Shown here in pieces: positions 6,821 through 10,119 of a DNA stretch of 10,119 bases. The DNA lies in assembly GCA_902782815.1 (NCBI GenBank), contig CACZOS010000126.1, positions 1-10,119 on the forward strand. The letters run 5' to 3'. A program made the translations under genes and the position numbers. The stretch comes from an uncultured Lachnospiraceae bacterium. Lineage in GTDB: Bacteria; Bacillota; Clostridia; Lachnospirales; Lachnospiraceae. The notes beneath the pieces were generated by a model that had not been told where the DNA came from, did no database searches, and was given only the letters and a program-made list of their open reading frames with translations. Positions within the stretch are counted from its first letter, which is position 1; each line of letters begins with the position of its first letter.

Positions 6821-6865
6821 AGGAGGCAGAAGGAAAATATTGCCACTTAGGAAAGGAAAGAGATT

Positions 6866-7915
6866 ATGGGCAAAGAAGAATTCACCAATAAAGTAAAGCG
6901 GATCGGCGTCCTCACTTCCGGAGGAGACGCCCCCGGAATGAACGCGGCAGTCCGCGCCGTGGTCCGAACCTCCGTTTACCGGGGTATCGACGTCATCGGT
7001 ATCCGGCGCGGATGGCAGGGCCTCATCACAGGAGACATGTTCAGGATGACCACCAAGGATGTCTCTCACATCATCGATACCGGCGGGACCCTTCTCTACA
7101 CCGCCAGAAGCGATGAATTCCGCACCAAGGAAGGCCGGAAAAAGGCCTATGACAACTGCCGCCTTTTCGGGCTTGACGGCCTGGTTGTCATCGGAGGCGA
7201 CGGCACATTTGCCGGCGCTCTGGCCCTGTCCACGGAATTCCCCATCTCCGTTGTGGGCATACCGGGAACCATAGATAACGATATCGGCTGTACACATTAC
7301 AGCATCGGCTACGACACCGCTGCCAACACCGCAGTGGAAGCCATCGACAAGCTCAGGGATACCATGCAGTCCCATGAACGCTGCTCTGTCATCGAGGTGA
7401 TGGGGCACCGGGCAGGCAACCTGGCCCTCTATGTAGGGCTGGCCACCGGAGCCACCGCCGTCCTGATCCCGGAGGAACCCTGGGATATCCGGAGGGATGT
7501 CATCGAGAAGATCCAGGCAGCCAGGATCGCCGGCAGGACCAATTTCATGATCGTTGTGGCAGAAGGCGCCCATCCTCAGGACCCGACCGAGATCAGGGAA
7601 GAGGGCCTGACTTTAAAGAGCGGAGCAGGCTTCATCATAGGCGCTTTGATCAAGAAGCATCTGGGCATGTCTCCCCGGGTCACTGTACTGGGTCATGTCC
7701 AGCGTGGCGGTGCTCCCTCCGCCAGAGACAGGGTGACCGCCACCCGTATGGGCCATTATGCAGTAAATATCCTTGCTGAAGGCAAGACCAACCGTATCGT
7801 GGTCCACACGGAGGGAGCCATCCATGATATCGATATGGTGGAAGGCCTGAGCATGACGAATACCCTGAACGAAAACGAAAAGGTTGTGGTAAAGACCATG
7901 ACAGGCGTATATTAA
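6866..7915 (+). CDS. pfkA: ATP-dependent 6-phosphofructokinase
   Basis: This gene encodes 349 residues, slightly longer than the ~320 of the classical bacterial enzyme. It phosphorylates fructose 6-phosphate to fructose 1,6-bisphosphate with ATP, the committed step of glycolysis, in the cytosol. Visible signatures: TSGGDAPGMNAA (17-28, ATP loop), GGDGT (110-114), PGTIDND (133-139, Asp137 as catalytic base), VMG (178-180), PEE (202-204) and GHVQRGG (276-282) with His277 and Arg280. Gly113 and Gly134 mark ATP use; pyrophosphate-dependent enzymes carry Asp and Lys there. Effector-site arginines Arg30 and Arg34 are kept, but the segment matching E. coli residues ~211-214 (basic GKKH) reads GRTN, so allostery may differ. 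The residue matching E. coli Arg171 is His181 (MGHRAG). It has its own promoter, is not paired with pyruvate kinase here, and is divergent from trxA. Confidence 0.96.
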   Translation: MGKEEFTNKVKRIGVLTSGGDAPGMNAAVRAVVRTSVYRGIDVIGIRRGWQGLITGDMFRMTTKDVSHIIDTGGTLLYTARSDEFRTKEGRKKAYDNCRLFGLDGLVVIGGDGTFAGALALSTEFPISVVGIPGTIDNDIGCTHYSIGYDTAANTAVEAIDKLRDTMQSHERCSVIEVMGHRAGNLALYVGLATGATAVLIPEEPWDIRRDVIEKIQAARIAGRTNFMIVVAEGAHPQDPTEIREEGLTLKSGAGFIIGALIKKHLGMSPRVTVLGHVQRGGAPSARDRVTATRMGHYAVNILAEGKTNRIVVHTEGAIHDIDMVEGLSMTNTLNENEKVVVKTMTGVY

Positions 7916-7940
7916 TTTGTAATATAATTAATATTTTTGT
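7910..7940 (+). terminator. Possible weak AT-only terminator after pfkA
   Basis: TATTAATT (7910-7917) and AATTAATA (7926-7933) form an 8-bp stem with an 8-base loop, followed by TTTTTGT. The arrangement is terminator-like, but the stem is entirely A/T and overlaps the pfkA stop codon, so efficiency would be low. Some read-through into the CHAP gene is possible. Confidence 0.35.
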
Positions 7941-7950
7941 AATAATTTCA

Positions 7951-7979
7951 TTGCGCAGGCATGAGATTTGTGGCATAAT
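7951..7979 (+). promoter_or_regulatory. Probable promoter of the Big2-CHAP gene
   Basis: TTGCGC (7951-7956), a 17-base spacer, and CATAAT (7974-7979). The predicted start near 7986 gives a ~45-base leader that contains the small GC hairpin at 7995-8008 and the AGGAG ribosome binding site eight bases before ATG 8031. Confidence 0.65.
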
Positions 7980-7994
7980 TAAGGAAAGAAAACC

Positions 7995-8008
7995 GGGCGG
8001 TCCCGCCC
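7995..8008 (+). other. Small GC-rich hairpin in the leader of the Big2-CHAP gene
   Basis: GGGCG and CGCCC form a 5-bp all-GC stem around the loop GTCC, a few bases after the predicted transcript start. No uridine tract follows, so it is not a terminator. It may simply protect the 5' end of the mRNA. Confidence 0.3.
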
Positions 8009-8030
8009 TTCCATAAAAGGAGAACCATCC

Positions 8031-9098
8031 ATGCATTTTCGATCCTTACGCCATAAGATACTTGTGCCTGCTCTTTTTATTCTGGCAGTGACCCTGACTC
8101 CCCTCTCTGTTCGTGCCGCCGAGACAGATCCTTCTTCAGAAGTTTCCACGGAAACCGTGATAAATACAGGGACAGAACCCGGGGAGACGACGACAGAGTC
8201 CCGGCAGAAGGAAGCTTCGACTGAGACAAAACCTGTCCTCCGGAACGCCCGGATCCAGGGAAGAGACTCCTATTCTGTCAAGTATACCCAGGGCTACAGC
8301 TTCTATTTAGATGCCGGAACCGACAGTGACAGCCCCATAAGCTACAGCAGTCAGGATCCTGATATCGCTGAAGTATCCTCTGACGGTAAGGTTACCCTCA
8401 ATAGCTTCGGAACCTGTACGATTCTTCTCAAAACCGGCAAAACCGAAAAGTGGGCGGACGCTGAGAAGACGGTGACCATCAGGATGTGGAAAGCTCCGAC
8501 TAAACTTACCTATTCTTCATCCTATAAGAAAAGCAAATATTATACCCGGCTTACCAATCTTCACCTCATGGACAATACCCGGTCAAATCTCCTCGCTGTC
8601 AGCGGAACCCAGCTGGGTTATCATGAGAGTTCCTCCCGGAAAGTTCTTTCCGGAAAGGCCCGGGGCAAAGGGAATTACACAGAATACGGCCGCTTCTACG
8701 GCAATAACGGTGTTCCCTGGTGTGCCATCTTTGTAAACTGGGTTGCCCGGGAGAACGGCCTTCCCCTGACCGTGGTTCCCCGGGAATGCGCCGTCCGAAG
8801 ATATTATTCCTTTTATCGCAAACAAAAATCTGTAACCACCTGGAACCAGGTGAGGAACAAAAAGCAAGTTCCCAAAAAGGGAGATATCATTTTCTACAGC
8901 AACCGGAAAGGCGGCACCACCCACCATATCGGCTATGTGGAGGGAGTATCCTACACCAGGAGTACGGTGACCATCACCACCATTGAAGGAAACCAAAAGA
9001 ATCAGGTCCGGAGGGTAGTTATGAAAATGCGCCGGTCCAATGCCAGAGGTAAGGTTAACGGCCATTATATCACCGGCTTCGCCTCACCCAGATATTGA
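8031..9098 (+). CDS. Secreted Big2 and CHAP domain peptidoglycan hydrolase
   Basis: This gene encodes 355 residues, with AGGAG eight bases before the ATG. A Sec signal peptide (basic MHFRSLRHK, hydrophobic core 10-22, likely cut after VRA at 27-29) is followed by a Thr/Glu/Ser-rich linker to ~70. Residues ~70-152 match a bacterial Ig-like (Big2) domain, with the typical pattern SSQDPDIAEVSSDGKVT and GTCTILLKTG. A linker with Tyr/Ser/Lys repeats leads to a C-terminal CHAP (NlpC/P60-like cysteine amidase/peptidase) domain from ~185. Its site is PWCAIFVNWV with nucleophile Cys231, THHIGYVEG with His299, and IEGN with Glu319/Asn321. CHAP enzymes cut peptidoglycan at amide or peptide-crossbridge bonds, acting outside the membrane. 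This suggests a cell-wall remodelling or cell-separation enzyme. There is no sortase motif or choline repeat, so wall contact may come from the Big2 domain or charge. Bond specificity cannot be told. Confidence 0.93.
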   Translation: MHFRSLRHKILVPALFILAVTLTPLSVRAAETDPSSEVSTETVINTGTEPGETTTESRQKEASTETKPVLRNARIQGRDSYSVKYTQGYSFYLDAGTDSDSPISYSSQDPDIAEVSSDGKVTLNSFGTCTILLKTGKTEKWADAEKTVTIRMWKAPTKLTYSSSYKKSKYYTRLTNLHLMDNTRSNLLAVSGTQLGYHESSSRKVLSGKARGKGNYTEYGRFYGNNGVPWCAIFVNWVARENGLPLTVVPRECAVRRYYSFYRKQKSVTTWNQVRNKKQVPKKGDIIFYSNRKGGTTHHIGYVEGVSYTRSTVTITTIEGNQKNQVRRVVMKMRRSNARGKVNGHYITGFASPRY

Positions 9099-9119
9099 CA
9101 TCTATTCATATACCCCAAT

Positions 9120-9183
9120 ATAAAGTAAGGAAGGGGTGGAGATCAGCATTATATTCAGCTGCTCTCCACCCCTTCTGCTTTAT
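9120..9183. terminator. Long hairpin between convergent genes, probable bidirectional terminator
   Basis: AAGGGGTGGAGA (9131-9142) pairs perfectly with TCTCCACCCCTT (9163-9174). Inside, CAGC and GCTG extend the stem, and outside ATAAAG (9120-9125) pairs with CTTTAT (9178-9183) across a small internal loop. It lies 22 bases after the CHAP gene stop and 44 bases beyond the end of the opposing lipoprotein gene. Neither side has a strong uridine tract (GCTTTATGG on plus, CCTTACTTTATATT on minus), so it may stop transcription only partly or protect 3' ends. Confidence 0.7.
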
Positions 9184-9226
9184 GGCTGACAATTCAATTA
9201 ATTACGTACGATCATTCCCCTGGTTT

Positions 9227-10060
9227 TCACTCGGCTTCCACGGCTGATGCAACCACATCCTCCGGAACCGTCACGGATTCCTCCGTGATATTTCCGTAAT
9301 CGGAATAGTTGAAGTTCATCGTCTGGTTAACGTTCATTTTTACAGGAATCCCTGATTCCTCCATGGATGCCTCATAGAGCATGTTCTCAACCTTGGCGCT
9401 GGTCAGGGTATATCCCTTATCCTCAAAGACATAGGTAATATCCGCTTCTTCCATTTTCTTCATGATCCCCTCAATCTGGTCTTCCCCCATATTGATCTCA
9501 CCGAAAGAGGTCTTATAGTATTCCTTCAGGGCTTCCCTGAACTCTTCATTTTTCATCAGGTCACCCATCTTCATGGCCACCGTGTAGGTTCCTGCCTCCT
9601 TGTCATAGGTGAATTCCGCCTCATCGAAGGATGCATTTTCCAGGAAGGAGGATCCAAGCCGGTAAAGCTCGGATGTGTCCTGGGTGCTCTTGGTCCAGGT
9701 ACCGGATTTATCTTTGGCATAGCCCACCGTGCCGTTTTCGTCTGTGGCACTGTAAACCTCCACGGTCTCATCCATATTCTGTCCCAGAAACTCCATCTTG
9801 ACATTCACTGTCCCGTGGGCGTTCTGTCCCTTCAGGTCCATATCCATAGCCATGGTCATGGGGAAGTCCAGACTGTAGCCCGCGGCTGTGGCGCTCATGT
9901 CCATAATGATCTCGCCGGCTATATGGTAATTATCCGGTGACTTTTTCTTGTTCCTCTCCAGCAGTTCCGCCGCAGTCTTGGGCGGGCCGGCCGCACATCC
10001 GGCAAGAAGCATGATCCCCGCTAAAAGCAGACATATCATCAATGATCCTTTTTTCTTCAT
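9227..10060 (-). CDS. Methionine-rich lipoprotein of unknown function
   Basis: This gene encodes 277 residues from ATG 10060, with AAGGAGG seven bases upstream. The N-terminus is a classical lipoprotein signal: MKKKG, a hydrophobic core, and lipobox LAGC with Cys22 as the lipidated residue, so the mature protein should be anchored to the outer face of the membrane. The mature part alternates polar and apolar residues in beta-strand fashion (near 45-57, 65-76, 84-92, 98-104, 111-122) with a helical insert at ~165-205. This layout resembles LolA/LppX-like half-barrel lipoproteins and the Firmicutes DUF6612-type lipoproteins; I name these as likely relatives, not as a firm match. It carries 18 methionines in ~255 mature residues, several alternating (MDM at 53-55; 68, 70, 72, 74). 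It is convergent to the CHAP gene. No catalytic motif is seen. The promoter probably lies outside the window. Confidence 0.85.
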   Translation of the reverse strand: MKKKGSLMICLLLAGIMLLAGCAAGPPKTAAELLERNKKKSPDNYHIAGEIIMDMSATAAGYSLDFPMTMAMDMDLKGQNAHGTVNVKMEFLGQNMDETVEVYSATDENGTVGYAKDKSGTWTKSTQDTSELYRLGSSFLENASFDEAEFTYDKEAGTYTVAMKMGDLMKNEEFREALKEYYKTSFGEINMGEDQIEGIMKKMEEADITYVFEDKGYTLTSAKVENMLYEASMEESGIPVKMNVNQTMNFNYSDYGNITEESVTVPEDVVASAVEAE

Positions 10061-10119
10061 CTCATATCCTCCTTGATCAATTGAAATTGTGTTTTATTTC
10101 TCAGGTGCCTTATGGGAAC
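10061..10119 (-). other. Leader of the lipoprotein gene up to the window edge
   Basis: On the minus strand this stretch contains the AAGGAGG ribosome binding site for the lipoprotein gene, seven bases before its ATG. I see no convincing -10/-35 pair. The segment AATTTCAATTGATC is AT-rich, but the promoter is probably further upstream, beyond the window. Confidence 0.5.

Noticed and set aside
6740..7573. A 277-codon minus-strand open frame inside pfkA
   Set aside because: The plus strand encodes an unmistakable phosphofructokinase. The antisense product is Gly/Asp-rich and has no motif.
1..10119. CRISPR array, tRNA, rRNA, transposon ends or phage genes
   Set aside because: I saw no regularly spaced repeats, no cloverleaf-type sequence, no transposase or integrase motif, and no terminal inverted repeats in reading both strands by eye. 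A covariance-model scan could still find a small RNA I missed.

Overview
This window looks like a chromosomal stretch of a low-GC-phylum Gram-positive bacterium (Bacillota, class Clostridia, most likely Lachnospiraceae). I infer this from strong AGGAG-type ribosome binding sites, sigma-A-like TTGACR/TATAAT promoters, a Lys-rich Gram-positive lipoprotein signal, and a secreted Big2-plus-CHAP cell-wall enzyme. The genus is not resolved. Base composition is moderate, and no tRNA, rRNA, insertion sequence, CRISPR array or prophage gene is visible.

Left third (1-4442, minus strand): three co-directional genes read right to left as one apparent operon from an extended -10 promoter near 4504. The first encodes a 606-residue protein whose N-terminal part resembles a P-loop/AAA-type fold without a Walker A motif, followed by a helical/coiled-coil half. 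The second encodes a 472-residue SMC-like, almost all coiled-coil protein. The third is cut by the window edge (360 residues seen); it has a small N-terminal globular domain and then coiled coil. None has a signal peptide or obvious membrane span. I do not recognise any of them as a named family, and this is the part of the window most likely to hold an undescribed system.

Middle (4618-6719, minus strand): a compact operon trxA - rhomboid protease - PfpI/DJ-1 family protein, starting at a near-consensus promoter (6691-6719) and ending at a strong intrinsic terminator (4618-4670). The rhomboid gene begins one base after the thioredoxin stop and has all the catalytic residues. The set suggests a redox and protein-quality stress function.

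Right part (6792-10060): pfkA (ATP-dependent 6-phosphofructokinase) is transcribed divergently from trxA out of a 220-bp intergenic region. It is followed on the same strand by a separately promoted secreted Big2-CHAP peptidoglycan hydrolase. Convergent to that is a methionine-rich lipoprotein of unknown function on the minus strand. A long hairpin between the two convergent genes probably serves both as terminator. All intergenic gaps are below 300 bases.
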